From positions 1-64,000 of the forward strand of contig CAKTEE010000009.1 of NCBI GenBank assembly GCA_934546985.1: 64,000 nt of DNA. Direction: 5' to 3'. Shown here one piece after another: positions 54,262 through 62,275 of the stretch. Each line of letters starts with the position of its first letter. Within the stretch, counting starts at the first letter, position 1. The notes under the pieces are model-generated. The model did no database searches, was not told the origin of the DNA, and saw only the letters and a program-made list of their open reading frames with translations. The DNA is from an uncultured Eubacteriales bacterium (GTDB taxonomy: Bacteria > Bacillota > Clostridia > Oscillospirales > Acutalibacteraceae). Position numbers and translations under genes: made by a program.

Positions 54262-54894
54262 CTATTTACCGGCAAACCGGTCTTTATATTTTAATTTTAT
54301 TTGATTGGCAGTTTCCTCCAGTGATATGGATTTCAGAATATCAACACCGCTGTCAAACGCAATAGGAACCATACCTACAGAAAATACCGTGTGAAGTTCC
54401 CCGCCTGCACGGAAGACCGTACATAATACATCCGCGTTTTTGTAATGCAGACCGGCAGAAGCACAGTTCCGAACCACACCTCTCAACTGCTCTATAGTCA
54501 ATCTCTCTTCCTGCGCAAATTGAGATAACGCCGCAAGCAATACAATATCTAAAAAATAGAACTGTTCTTTACCGTACAGCTCTGGCAACTCCGATAAAAT
54601 ATTCTGGTTGATTTCTTCTATATCTGCCAGTATTTCTATACCAATGCTCTCCTGCGAACTTTCAGGAGAAAAGATTTTTGCAAGCTCCTCCAGAGAGTAT
54701 CTGTCTTTCAGTTCCAAAATGGACTGCACACGGCTAAGTACTTGTTCCTTTGGAAAGAAAGTCTCCTGCCCGGTATAGGAGGATTGTTTGATAAACCATT
54801 CTTCCGGAATCAGACGCTCCCGTTTCCAGCGATAAAGCTGACCATAGGAAATGCCCGTTTCTGCAAGAAGGTCTTTTTTTGATATAAGTGACAA
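54262..54894 (-). CDS. yhbD: YhbD-family (DUF4004) MerR-like regulator
   Basis: A 210-aa protein. N-terminal winged HTH SLISKKDLLAETGISYGQLYRWKRERLIPEEWF, shown in parts, with the FFPKEQVLSRV continuation that defines YhbD. The C-terminal domain is a helical sensor-like part. Start taken as TTG at 54894 because GAGGTG lies 6 nt upstream; an ATG at 54900 touches that site. It leads the bactofilin operon, and sites with the pattern AACAnTGTT occupy its promoter, suggesting autoregulation. Confidence 0.85.
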   Translation of the reverse strand: MSLISKKDLLAETGISYGQLYRWKRERLIPEEWFIKQSSYTGQETFFPKEQVLSRVQSILELKDRYSLEELAKIFSPESSQESIGIEILADIEEINQNILSELPELYGKEQFYFLDIVLLAALSQFAQEERLTIEQLRGVVRNCASAGLHYKNADVLCTVFRAGGELHTVFSVGMVPIAFDSGVDILKSISLEETANQIKLKYKDRFAGK

Positions 54895-54912
54895 AAGCAT
54901 CACCTCGTTTGC

Positions 54913-54965
54913 GTAACAATGTTTTGTTTTATTATATTGATTACAGTATAACATAACATTGTTAC
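54913..54965. promoter_or_regulatory. Paired operator sites in the yhbD promoter region
   Basis: GTAACAATGTT (54913-54923) and its exact inverse AACATTGTTAC (54955-54965). Each is itself a near-palindrome AACAnTGTT. The second lies between the -35 and -10 of the yhbD promoter, as MerR-type operators do. Confidence 0.55.
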
Positions 54966-54973
54966 ATTGTCAA
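54945..54973 (-). promoter_or_regulatory. Promoter of yhbD-bactofilin
   Basis: Minus strand perfect TTGACA (54973-54968), 17-bp spacer, TATACT (54950-54945). Confidence 0.75.
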
Positions 54974-55084
54974 TTCTGTTATCTTTCCTTTTTAATAAAA
55001 ATGTTGTATACTTTTTGTGTCTGGCACTACGGCTGGCAGAACAACAAAATCGCCGATATTGAAAAATACAGAAGGAGACGCCGC

Positions 55085-55795
55085 ATGCATATTGCAGTGA
55101 TTAACGGTTCACCTGTTCACGGAATTACTTTCCATATGAAAGAAATGTTTCTGAAACATCTTCGGGACGGAAACCAGATTACAGAATTTTACCCCAAAGA
55201 TTTGCCGCCCTTTTGTGTTGGCTGTAAAAAATGTTTTATACATGGTGAGGAAAACTGCCCGCATGCAAAAATAGCGAAACCTATTTGGCATGCTTTTTTA
55301 CATGCTGATTTACTGGTATTTGCTTATCCGGTATATGCGCTTCGGGCGCCGGCATCTATAAAATCTCTGCTTGACCACCTCTGCGTACACTGGATGGTAC
55401 ACCGTCCGGAACCTGAAATGTTTAAAAAAACAGCGGTTATCATTACCAACAGCGTCGGCGCTCCAAACGGCGCTGCACAAAAAGATGTAAAAACAAGCAT
55501 GACATGGATGGGGATATCCAAAACTTACACCTGCGGGACAGGGATGATGGGTGACATCTTTTGGGATAAAATATCTGAAAAACACCAAAAAATGCTAGAA
55601 ACAAAAATGGAAAAACTCGCCCGTAAAGCCGCTTCTGTCAAACCCTGCCGCCATAAAAATCTGAAAGTCTGCACACTTTTTTTGATGTGCAAAATGATGC
55701 ATCAAGGTATACTGAATACAGAAACAGAGCCCAGTTTGGATAACCGATTTTATATAGAAAAAGGCTGGATAAAATCGAAAAACAGTAAGATATAA
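55085..55795 (+). CDS. Flavodoxin-like NAD(P)H-dependent oxidoreductase
   Basis: A 236-aa FMN-binding protein. MHIAVINGSPVHGITFHM carries the phosphate-binding loop, AYPVYALRAPASIKSLLDHL the flavin-binding strand. Cys-rich VGCKKCFIHGEENCPH resembles iron-sulfur flavoproteins but the spacing is not canonical. ATG chosen for GAAGGAG upstream; a longer frame is not supported. Divergent from yhbD across the operator pair, so co-regulation is possible. Confidence 0.85.
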   Translation: MHIAVINGSPVHGITFHMKEMFLKHLRDGNQITEFYPKDLPPFCVGCKKCFIHGEENCPHAKIAKPIWHAFLHADLLVFAYPVYALRAPASIKSLLDHLCVHWMVHRPEPEMFKKTAVIITNSVGAPNGAAQKDVKTSMTWMGISKTYTCGTGMMGDIFWDKISEKHQKMLETKMEKLARKAASVKPCRHKNLKVCTLFLMCKMMHQGILNTETEPSLDNRFYIEKGWIKSKNSKI

Positions 55796-55863
55796 AACCT
55801 ATATTTTAACTTTATATTGATTCCATAAAAAGATTCGGACAATCAAAATCAGGAGGCAATGGA

Positions 55864-56637
55864 ATGGACAAGAAAATTGTATTTTTTGATATTGACGGTA
55901 CACTTGCCGAGGACGGTGCTCCCGCCTCTCCGCACGTATGCAACGCAATCCGCAGACTTCGCCAAAACGGACATTATGCTGTTATTAACACAGGCCGCGC
56001 AAAAAGTTACCTGTATGAAGATATTATAAATATCGGTTTTGACGGTATCATCAGCGCGGCAGGCGCACGCATTGAATTTGGCGGAAGACTGATATACAAT
56101 GCCTGTATTCCCTCGCCCCTGCTTTCGGAAACCGTACATAAAATGGCAGACCAGAACATTACCGTGATTCTCGAAGGCACCAATGATATCGTTGCTTTGC
56201 ATCCTCAGCATAACCTTCCCAGTGATATTCCCACCATGGAAGACCTTACAGACTTTGATTTGAATTATAAAAACATTCCGGTACACAAATATACCTATTA
56301 TCTCAACAACCGCCGCCAGCTGGAACCGCTTCTACCGTTTCTGGAAGCTTCCTACGATCTTATCATTCACAATCCTGACAAATACGGGGAAATTGTCCTT
56401 AAAGGAATCTCTAAAGCTACCGGCATGGCGCGCTTAATGCAGTACCTCTCCCTGCCTGCGCAGGCATCCTATGCAATTGGCGACAGTTTGAATGACCTTG
56501 CCATGATACGTGCGGCCGCATGCGGTATTGCTATGGGAAATTCTGTAGAAGAAGTAAAACAAGCGGCTGATTTGGTCACCGCCCCTTTTCATGAAGATGG
56601 CGCCGCAGTTGCTCTGCGGCAGGCGGGTTTGATTTAA
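55864..56637 (+). CDS. HAD-superfamily hydrolase, Cof/YidA-like
   Basis: A 257-aa phosphatase of the type IIB (Cof) subclass. Motif I FFDIDGTL with nucleophile Asp8, motif II NTGRAKS, the Lys of motif III in KGISKATGM and motif IV GDSLNDLAMIRAA. Cap domain between about 80 and 185. Probable sugar-phosphate or pyridoxal-phosphate substrate; not resolvable. AGGAGG lies 7-8 nt before the ATG. Confidence 0.93.
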   Translation: MDKKIVFFDIDGTLAEDGAPASPHVCNAIRRLRQNGHYAVINTGRAKSYLYEDIINIGFDGIISAAGARIEFGGRLIYNACIPSPLLSETVHKMADQNITVILEGTNDIVALHPQHNLPSDIPTMEDLTDFDLNYKNIPVHKYTYYLNNRRQLEPLLPFLEASYDLIIHNPDKYGEIVLKGISKATGMARLMQYLSLPAQASYAIGDSLNDLAMIRAAACGIAMGNSVEEVKQAADLVTAPFHEDGAAVALRQAGLI

Positions 56638-56670
56638 TATCATCTGCCAATAACAGATTGTGTAAATTAC

Positions 56671-56699
56671 TTGGCTTTTTTTAGATTCTCATGTATAAT
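56671..56699 (+). promoter_or_regulatory. Promoter of nth and the GT-C-like gene
   Basis: TTGGCT, 17-bp spacer, TATAAT, 37 nt before the nth ATG. Confidence 0.65.
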
Positions 56700-56735
56700 A
56701 AAAAACAGTGAAATATTGAAGAAGGAGGAATCTCC

Positions 56736-57365
56736 ATGACTTTAAAAGAAAGGGCGCTTGCCGCTGTTGCCGCACTAAAAAAAGAGTATCCTGACGCCCT
56801 CTGCTCTTTAACGGCAAAAAACGCATTGGAACTGCTGATTGCCACGCGGCTCTCCGCCCAATGCACGGACGCACGCGTTAACCTCGTTACTCCTGCCCTG
56901 TTTGAAAAATATCCAACGATGGAGGCTTTTGCCGAAGCAGATGTGCTGGATATTGAAAATTTAATCCGTTCCTGCGGCTTTTATCACACCAAAGCCCGGG
57001 AAATCAAAGATATGTGCCGGATGATGCTTGATGAATTCGGCGGAAAAGTTCCTGATACGATTGAAGATTTAACCCGCCTGCCCGGCATTGGACGGAAAAC
57101 CGCTAATATTATCTGCGGTGATATTTACGGCAAACCCGCTGTCGCCGCTGACACTCACTGCATCCGCTTGAGCAACCGTATTGGTTTGGTGGATACTAAA
57201 GATCCTTATAAGGTTGAAATGCAGCTAATGGAATTACTGCCATCGGAAGAATCCAACAATTTCTGTCATCGGTGTGTATTACACGGACGTGCAGTGTGTA
57301 CAGCACGCAAAGCAAAATGTGAGCTTTGTGTTTTGAGCAGCTGCTGCAAAAGCAGCACTGTATAG
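56736..57365 (+). CDS. nth: Endonuclease III (DNA glycosylase/AP lyase)
   Basis: A 209-aa base-excision repair enzyme for oxidised pyrimidines. Helix-hairpin-helix LPGIGRKTANII with catalytic Lys121, catalytic Asp139 in VAADTHCIRL, and a C-terminal [4Fe-4S] motif C-x6-C-x2-C-x5-C starting in AVCTARKAKCELC. GAAGGAGG lies before the ATG. Co-transcribed with the large membrane protein 17 nt downstream. Confidence 0.97.
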   Translation: MTLKERALAAVAALKKEYPDALCSLTAKNALELLIATRLSAQCTDARVNLVTPALFEKYPTMEAFAEADVLDIENLIRSCGFYHTKAREIKDMCRMMLDEFGGKVPDTIEDLTRLPGIGRKTANIICGDIYGKPAVAADTHCIRLSNRIGLVDTKDPYKVEMQLMELLPSEESNNFCHRCVLHGRAVCTARKAKCELCVLSSCCKSSTV

Positions 57366-57382
57366 AAAGGAGTACAATACCC

Positions 57383-59122
57383 ATGTTTTCACTGCGCCGC
57401 CGGCTGAAACCGGAAAACGCATACATACGCAAATGTATTCTGTTTTTATTCTTACTAAGCTTTGTTGTTTGCGCCCCTCTTTATATTCAGGGCTTTTTTG
57501 AAGCTCACGATTACTGGGCGCATGCCATGCGCTTGACCTCCACAATATCTGGATTGCAGGATGGACAGTTTCCTCCTCAGGTTTCCCCTACGGAAAATTC
57601 TTTCGGTATGTCCTGGAACCTGTTTTACGGCCCACTTTCAAATTATATTGTTATCCTTTTCCGGGTGCTGACATTCTGGATTCCGGGCTCTTCCACAGTG
57701 CTGGCATATAAACTGTTTATTTTTTCAACATTTTTCTTCTCCGGTTATTTTATGTTTCGGTTTGTACTTGAAGTTTCAAAAAATGAAAATATTGCCTTGC
57801 TCGCGGCGTGCCTATACATAACGGCGCCTTACCGGATTGTAGACGCGTTTATACGCCTTGCCGCAGGGGAACTGCTGGTATTTATTTTTATGCCAATGGT
57901 CTTTCACGGATTTTACAGTCTGTTTTACGGCAATAAAAAGAAAACTTTTTATCTTGCCGTAGGATTTGCAGGTATTGCAATCAGCCATATGATCAGTTCT
58001 CTCTTTCTGATTATTGCCGGTATTATTATCGTACTGGTGAATATAAAAAAGGTCTTTAAAAAAGAATATTTTCTGCCATTGTTGACCAATGCGGCATTTG
58101 CTCTTGGCATCAGCGCGTTTTTTCTGCTGCCAATGCTGCAAGCCAAAGGTGCGGCAGATTATTTTGCATTTACAGGCGGAATGGAAAAAGACGTTGCTTA
58201 CCATGCCTCTTACCTTTATCAAATTCTGTTCGGGAAAATGGACTTTAGCTCTCTCGTCTGGTCTCAGCCTCCGACAACAATCAAGGATGAAGTACCTCAG
58301 GTCCTTGGGCTTCCTTTCGTTGCCTGCCTGATGGCGCTTCCGTTTGTTTACGGCAAACTTCAGCAAAAACAGCAGCGCAGGCAGATGCTTGCATTCACAG
58401 TGAGCGGCATCGTGTGTGTAATACTTGCTACTTCTTTGATTCCATGGGGCTGGCTACAAAGCCATTTTTCTGCAATCGGATTAATTCAGCATTCCTGGCG
58501 GTTTCTGATGCTTGCCGTTTTCCTGTTAAGCATTGTTTCCGCTGTTGTTGTCCGTCTGCTGGTTCCAAAACTGGAATTCAAGCATATTTTTATTCTTGTT
58601 TTAATCAGTTTGCTTTATATTTCTCCGCTGATTGCTTCCACAGATAATGTTATTAACCGCACGGATATTTACGGCGACAACTATATGCAAGACTATATGC
58701 CGCAAAAAGCATATGACAATATGGATTATGTGGAAAACCGCAGTCACGATATTCTTGTTCTTTCCGGCAATGCAGAGCTGACAAACCAGAGCATTAACGG
58801 CACCAAAACACAGGTCACTGTCAATGCCGTACAGGAAAGCGTGCTGGAATATCCATACTTTTACTATCCCGGGTATAAAATCACCGGTTCGGACGGAACG
58901 GAGTTTGAAGCAAAAGAATCCGTCAATGGCTTTGTAAGTATTACTGTACCGGCAGGTTTTCAGGGAACCATTCAATCTACATTCTGTGGTACTTTACTGA
59001 CAAAAATCAGCCTTGTTATTTCTATATTCAGCGCCGGCTGCTTAATTGCTCTCGAATTTCTGCTGCGGCGCAAAAAAGCAAAAAATAAAACACAGACACA
59101 GGCTGTTTCCCAATCAGTATAA
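57383..59122 (+). CDS. Large GT-C-like membrane protein (PTPS-related/YfhO-like), 579 aa
   Basis: About 11-13 membrane helices with a conserved acidic motif in the first external loop (EAHDYWAHAMRL), as in polyprenyl-phosphate-sugar-dependent GT-C glycosyltransferases and in proteins annotated as membrane 6-pyruvoyl-tetrahydropterin-synthase-related. A C-terminal beta-rich external domain (about 455-545) precedes a final helix. It may glycosylate a wall polymer or lipid. Start at 57383 supported by AAAGGAG 10 nt upstream; the nth-gene spacer is 17 nt. Coupled expression with nth is probably positional. Confidence 0.8.
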   Translation: MFSLRRRLKPENAYIRKCILFLFLLSFVVCAPLYIQGFFEAHDYWAHAMRLTSTISGLQDGQFPPQVSPTENSFGMSWNLFYGPLSNYIVILFRVLTFWIPGSSTVLAYKLFIFSTFFFSGYFMFRFVLEVSKNENIALLAACLYITAPYRIVDAFIRLAAGELLVFIFMPMVFHGFYSLFYGNKKKTFYLAVGFAGIAISHMISSLFLIIAGIIIVLVNIKKVFKKEYFLPLLTNAAFALGISAFFLLPMLQAKGAADYFAFTGGMEKDVAYHASYLYQILFGKMDFSSLVWSQPPTTIKDEVPQVLGLPFVACLMALPFVYGKLQQKQQRRQMLAFTVSGIVCVILATSLIPWGWLQSHFSAIGLIQHSWRFLMLAVFLLSIVSAVVVRLLVPKLEFKHIFILVLISLLYISPLIASTDNVINRTDIYGDNYMQDYMPQKAYDNMDYVENRSHDILVLSGNAELTNQSINGTKTQVTVNAVQESVLEYPYFYYPGYKITGSDGTEFEAKESVNGFVSITVPAGFQGTIQSTFCGTLLTKISLVISIFSAGCLIALEFLLRRKKAKNKTQTQAVSQSV

Positions 59123-59130
59123 TAGGATAA

Positions 59131-59170
59131 AACCCGAAAGCTATCCACTACGGATAGCTTTCGGGTTCTT
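59131..59170 (+). terminator. Terminator 1 after the GT-C-like gene
   Basis: AACCCGAAAGCTATCC/GGATAGCTTTCGGGTT, 16-bp perfect stem. Confidence 0.92.
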
Positions 59171-59187
59171 ATTGTTCAAAGAAAACT

Positions 59188-59219
59188 CCGCCTTAGATTT
59201 AAGTTCTAAGGCGGGGTTT
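59188..59219 (+). terminator. Terminator 2, in tandem
   Basis: CCGCCTTAGA/TCTAAGGCGG stem, 7-nt loop, T-rich tail. Confidence 0.85.
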
Positions 59220-59236
59220 TCTGCTTTGTATTAAAG

Positions 59237-59279
59237 CAACACCTATGCGGCAAATCCGCCGCTGAAAAAATAAGTGTTG
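59237..59279. repeat. Two-tier DNA dyad
   Basis: Outer arms CAACACCTA/TAAGTGTTG (one mismatch) and inner arms GCGGC/GCCGC. No gene or T-tract attached. It marks the start of the mobile-element debris; the rest of 59280-59427 shows nothing else. Confidence 0.5.
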
Positions 59280-59427
59280 GTCCAACGTTCATTTGGCAAA
59301 TAACTCTTACTTAGATAGAAGCCCTAAGGAGGTGCAGCTTTTAATTGGAAAAATATACCCCCTCGGCTTATTTGGGCCCCCTTGAAACGGTAGAAAGCTA
59401 TTCATAAGTACATCAACAAACTGGAAG

Positions 59428-59610
59428 TTATCTTCTTTTTTCAAAGCTCCCACCGCCTCTATATGTGTTTGCTACACAACTAAATTTTTGACCGCATTTT
59501 GGGCAATTAATAGTGTGATAAATAATATCGTCCACCCATTTACCATTTTTCTTGTGTTTGTCCATTTCGCAGTTTCTATCAACTAAAATGTATCCTTTTA
59601 TATTTACCAA
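59428..59610 (-). CDS. Small Cys-containing protein fragment, 60 aa
   Basis: Reads INCPKCGQKFSCVANTYRGG near its end, a zinc-knuckle half-site seen in small clostridial proteins of unknown function. The only start is a weak TTG, the frame stays open upstream to a stop, and no ribosome site is evident. Probably the C-terminal part of a decayed gene. Confidence 0.35.
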   Translation of the reverse strand: MVNIKGYILVDRNCEMDKHKKNGKWVDDIIYHTINCPKCGQKFSCVANTYRGGGSFEKRR

Positions 59611-59900
59611 TTCTTGAATATACTTTATCGTTTGTTCATATTAGGTCAGTTTACAAGGAACTACACGCAGACCGTGAAACGGATTACTGACAACAAAGGG
59701 CTGATTTCATCAGCAGACAGGGCGTATATGAAAGCCCCCGTCTTTGTTCTGCCTCCGTTTTGTGTCTACACTCTCTCAAAATTGAAATGGGCGGGACTGT
59801 CAACGGCGGCGCATTTATGCGCCGTTCATCTTGACCGTTGACTGGCTCGGCTGGCTTTGCTATCTCCCCAATAAATAAAAAAATGTCCTATCAAAACTAC
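59611..59900 (+). other. Gap of GC-richer element-backbone sequence
   Basis: No intact gene. A plus-strand frame (YTQTVKRITDNKGLISSADR) looks like remains of an integrative-element backbone, judged only on style and GC content. Contains one small GGCGCA/TGCGCC hairpin near 59813. Confidence 0.3.
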
Positions 59901-60278
59901 TTACAGTGTGTGCAAATCGTCAAGCGAAACCATGTATCCGTTTCCCTTTTTCAGAAATTCAACTTGGAGTGTTAAATCGTTTATCTCGCCATCGGTTGTT
60001 AAATCATAATCCAGGCTGTATCCACTGCCATCATTAAAAGTAAACAAATCTATTTCTTGATTTTGGCTTTTCACCTGTACCGGATCATCAATTTTCAATA
60101 CCGGTCGGGTTTCAACCAAATATTGAAGCGCAAAAATCAACTCTTGTTCCGTCAATATTTTGCTGCTATCAAACGCGGATAAAAATTCGCTGTATTTTTC
60201 TTGAGCCAACAGTCCCAACGCCTTCTCTACAAAAACAATAAAACACTCCCGCTCTTTTCCTTTTTCTGCGTATATCAT
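59901..60278 (-). CDS. Hypothetical acidic protein, 125 aa
   Basis: Soluble protein ending FLKKGNGYMVSLDDLHTL; the fold looks like alpha/beta with a beta-rich C-terminal half. It resembles small immunity-type proteins of clostridial accessory regions, but I cannot name a family. GGAGG lies 8 nt before the ATG at 60278. It follows the next gene (minus strand) by 37 nt and may share its transcript. Confidence 0.65.
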   Translation of the reverse strand: MIYAEKGKERECFIVFVEKALGLLAQEKYSEFLSAFDSSKILTEQELIFALQYLVETRPVLKIDDPVQVKSQNQEIDLFTFNDGSGYSLDYDLTTDGEINDLTLQVEFLKKGNGYMVSLDDLHTL

Positions 60279-60315
60279 CAATACAACCTCCTACAGTTTT
60301 CTCTTTCCCGTTCCC

Positions 60316-60636
60316 TTATTTCCTCCCCTGCTGGGGATTTGGATTTTTCAGCAAGTCCGACTTCTCCGCAATCTTTTTCAGCCACTTCTTTTTCTCGTCT
60401 GACAGCTTCCCATATTTCAGTTGGAACCGCTTACAGATAAACACCAAAGACGCTTGCTCCGGGACGCTGAAAAAATCGTCCTTATGGGCTTCCCACAGGT
60501 CGAGGACAATTCCGTTTATATCCCGTTGTACACAAAAGCGGCAAAACTTGTCCTCGTCCAGATGGGCGGTGATAAGCTGCCGCAACTGCGGGCCGGTCAA
60601 GCCGGGTTTGCGCTGTTTCATAATCGCTGCGCTCAT
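60316..60636 (-). CDS. Hypothetical basic protein of an integrative element, 106 aa
   Basis: Begins MSAAIMKQRKPGLTGPQLRQ and ends NPNPQQGRK; helical, Lys-rich. Four nt upstream of the ATG lies the stop of another frame (VDFFAQCIDWHIAL), as if a tight operon had been cut off. The style matches genes carried by Firmicute conjugative elements; identity unknown. Confidence 0.5.
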   Translation of the reverse strand: MSAAIMKQRKPGLTGPQLRQLITAHLDEDKFCRFCVQRDINGIVLDLWEAHKDDFFSVPEQASLVFICKRFQLKYGKLSDEKKKWLKKIAEKSDLLKNPNPQQGRK

Positions 60637-60677
60637 CGTATCACAGCGCAATATGCCAGTCAATACACTGCGCAAAA

Positions 60678-60714
60678 AAGTCCACCGTAATTTCATCAAA
60701 ACTACGGTGGACTT
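60678..60714. repeat. Hairpin dyad before the recombinase fragment
   Basis: AAGTCCACCGTA/TACGGTGGACTT, 12-bp perfect arms, 13-nt loop, ending exactly at the ATG of the next frame. A second dyad AATCCGAA/TTCGGATT (60736-60760) follows inside it. Could be a recombination site or element junction. Confidence 0.6.
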
Positions 60715-61233
60715 ATGGTGGAGATTTACTCTCCAAATCCGAACCACAAAAATTCGGATTATAATTCAATGGTGGGACTATCGGAAATTAACTCGAAGAA
60801 TTACGATATAATCCTCGACAAAGTCAAATCTACTCCAATAACCCCTGTTACGAATAGCTCTATGTCAGAGTATTCTGATAGTACTTATAATATCAAAACT
60901 GAGATAAAACAGCAACAAAAACATTTGTCGAACAAAGAAATTAGCGAAATAGTCGTAAAATATAGTTCTGGTATCTCGACATATGAATTAGCCAAAGAAT
61001 ATGGCTGCCATCGCCGCACCATAAGCGATAACCTCAAAAAGCAGGGAATTAAAGTTACTAATCAGCTCATGGAACGTAAAGGCGTTGTAGAATTAGTCAT
61101 GCAAATGTACTCAGAATATATCAAACCAGCAGATATAGCCAAAGCTGTCGGGATTAATGTCGACTCAGTACGAAAAATCCTAAAAGAGAATAACGTGTAT
61201 ATTCGGAAAAGCTGGGAGTATCCGAGGAAATAA
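60715..61233 (+). CDS. Helix-turn-helix protein, likely C-terminal part of a recombinase
   Basis: A 172-aa protein. Two homeodomain-like HTH units: ISTYELAKEYGCHRRTISDN and later IKPADIAKAVGINVDSVRKI. This tandem pattern forms the C-terminus of some serine resolvase/recombinase proteins, whose catalytic N-terminal domain is missing here. The first 70 residues are low-complexity and polar. No good ribosome site. Most likely a truncated recombinase gene at an element junction; a stand-alone DNA-binding protein is the alternative. Confidence 0.55.
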   Translation: MVEIYSPNPNHKNSDYNSMVGLSEINSKNYDIILDKVKSTPITPVTNSSMSEYSDSTYNIKTEIKQQQKHLSNKEISEIVVKYSSGISTYELAKEYGCHRRTISDNLKKQGIKVTNQLMERKGVVELVMQMYSEYIKPADIAKAVGINVDSVRKILKENNVYIRKSWEYPRK

Positions 61234-61294
61234 GATAGTTAAAGTCCTGTCATTCAGACTGTGTTAGGACGTCACACTGATAGCGGAAGTTTAC

Positions 61295-61346
61295 TTTTCT
61301 CACGGCTTTCCTTTAAAGCCATGCCTATGACAAAGCCGTGAGAAAA
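61295..61346. repeat. 15-bp inverted repeat
   Basis: TTTTCTCACGGCTTT/AAAGCCGTGAGAAAA, perfect 15-bp arms, 22-nt loop, just outside the DUF4352 cassette. Lacks a T-tract on the plus strand. Confidence 0.6.
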
Positions 61347-61352
61347 TAAGAT

Positions 61353-62011
61353 TTTGCACCAATTTTTGTATTAGCTGGCGAATGGTAGTGCTATAACTTA
61401 ATATTTAGTGTCTTGTCTTGCCAGAATGAAGCTTTATAGTGAAGCATTAGATTAGCATCATCTTTCGGAACTTGAAAATAGAGATCGGCAGACTTCTTGC
61501 CATTCGGGGCTAGATCACCGCTATTAAGAGCACCATCTACCGTAAATTGCAAACCCGCATCAATACTTTGAATGTCACCATTGCTATCTTGAAGCTCCCA
61601 ATCGTAAGAATTGTAAGAGAGCTTCTCGCTGGATTTATTTTCTATTTTAATGCTAACTTTAACAAATTCCTTACCTGATTCAGGTTGGTAAAACTCATTA
61701 TTGGAATTATAGTTTCGCTCAACCGAAACTACGGTTACCTCTCTTCCTTCATAAGAAATTACATCACCAACGGCAAAATCGGTTTTTTCTTCGGCCTCTT
61801 GACTAGAAACGTTTGAGCCACTATTTTCACCCACTTTAGTAGGTTCATTTTTATTTGAAGCACCGCCACCGATTGCTACTAATACGACGATAATAATTAC
61901 CCAAAACCACCATTTCTTAAATATTGGTTTTTTGTCAGATTTTTTAGCGTCTTTCTCGCTCATTTTTAACCTCCGCACCATTAATAAAAGCCAGCGAATC
62001 GTCGGTGCAAA
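61353..62011. repeat. Inverted-repeat-bounded cassette carrying the DUF4352 gene
   Basis: TTTGCACC (61353-61360) and GGTGCAAA (62004-62011) are exact inverse copies; GCTGGC (61374-61379) and GCCAGC (61990-61995) form a second inner pair. Together they bracket one gene. A partial second copy with the same TTTGCACC end occurs at 63597. Confidence 0.55.
61391..61963 (-). CDS. Membrane-anchored DUF4352 protein
   Basis: A 190-aa protein. Short charged cytoplasmic N-terminus, one helix (WWFWVIIIVVLVAIGGGAS, about 17-36), then an Ig-like telokin/DUF4352 domain (REVTVVSVERNYN, FVKVSIKIENKSSEKLSY, then GALNSGDLAPNGKKSADLYF in part). Such proteins are cell-surface antigens or sensors of unknown role. 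Start 61963 chosen for GGAGG upstream; a longer frame is unsupported. The gene lies between inverted repeats and is partly duplicated 2 kb away. Confidence 0.85.
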   Translation of the reverse strand: MSEKDAKKSDKKPIFKKWWFWVIIIVVLVAIGGGASNKNEPTKVGENSGSNVSSQEAEEKTDFAVGDVISYEGREVTVVSVERNYNSNNEFYQPESGKEFVKVSIKIENKSSEKLSYNSYDWELQDSNGDIQSIDAGLQFTVDGALNSGDLAPNGKKSADLYFQVPKDDANLMLHYKASFWQDKTLNIKL

Positions 62012-62030
62012 TAAAAACGACACCGCAGGG

Positions 62031-62146
62031 TGTCTATTCCTATATTCGCAATTAGGTATTACCGTCATGCTTAGCGGTGCCGTTTAAATACGGTAATTCG
62101 CCAAAACACGGCGCTAATTGCGCTTATTTAAATATAGGAATAGACA
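62031..62146. repeat. Long three-tier palindrome
   Basis: Nested perfect arms: TGTCTATTCCTATATT/AATATAGGAATAGACA (16 bp), CGCAATTAG/CTAATTGCG (9 bp) and ATTACCGT/ACGGTAAT (8 bp), with asymmetric internal loops and a 24-nt apex. A 116-nt element able to form one large hairpin in single-stranded DNA or RNA. A small terminator-like hairpin follows at about 62160-62183. Confidence 0.7.
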
Positions 62147-62275
62147 AGATTATTATATCACAGTGGGGCTTTTGCCACTTTTTGAGCTTACTATGTTCTA
62201 TTTTTTATATATTCGAAAATGTAGGAAAATTTTGTTATGTTATACCTAACAGTGGAGGAGAGAGGAAACTTACAC

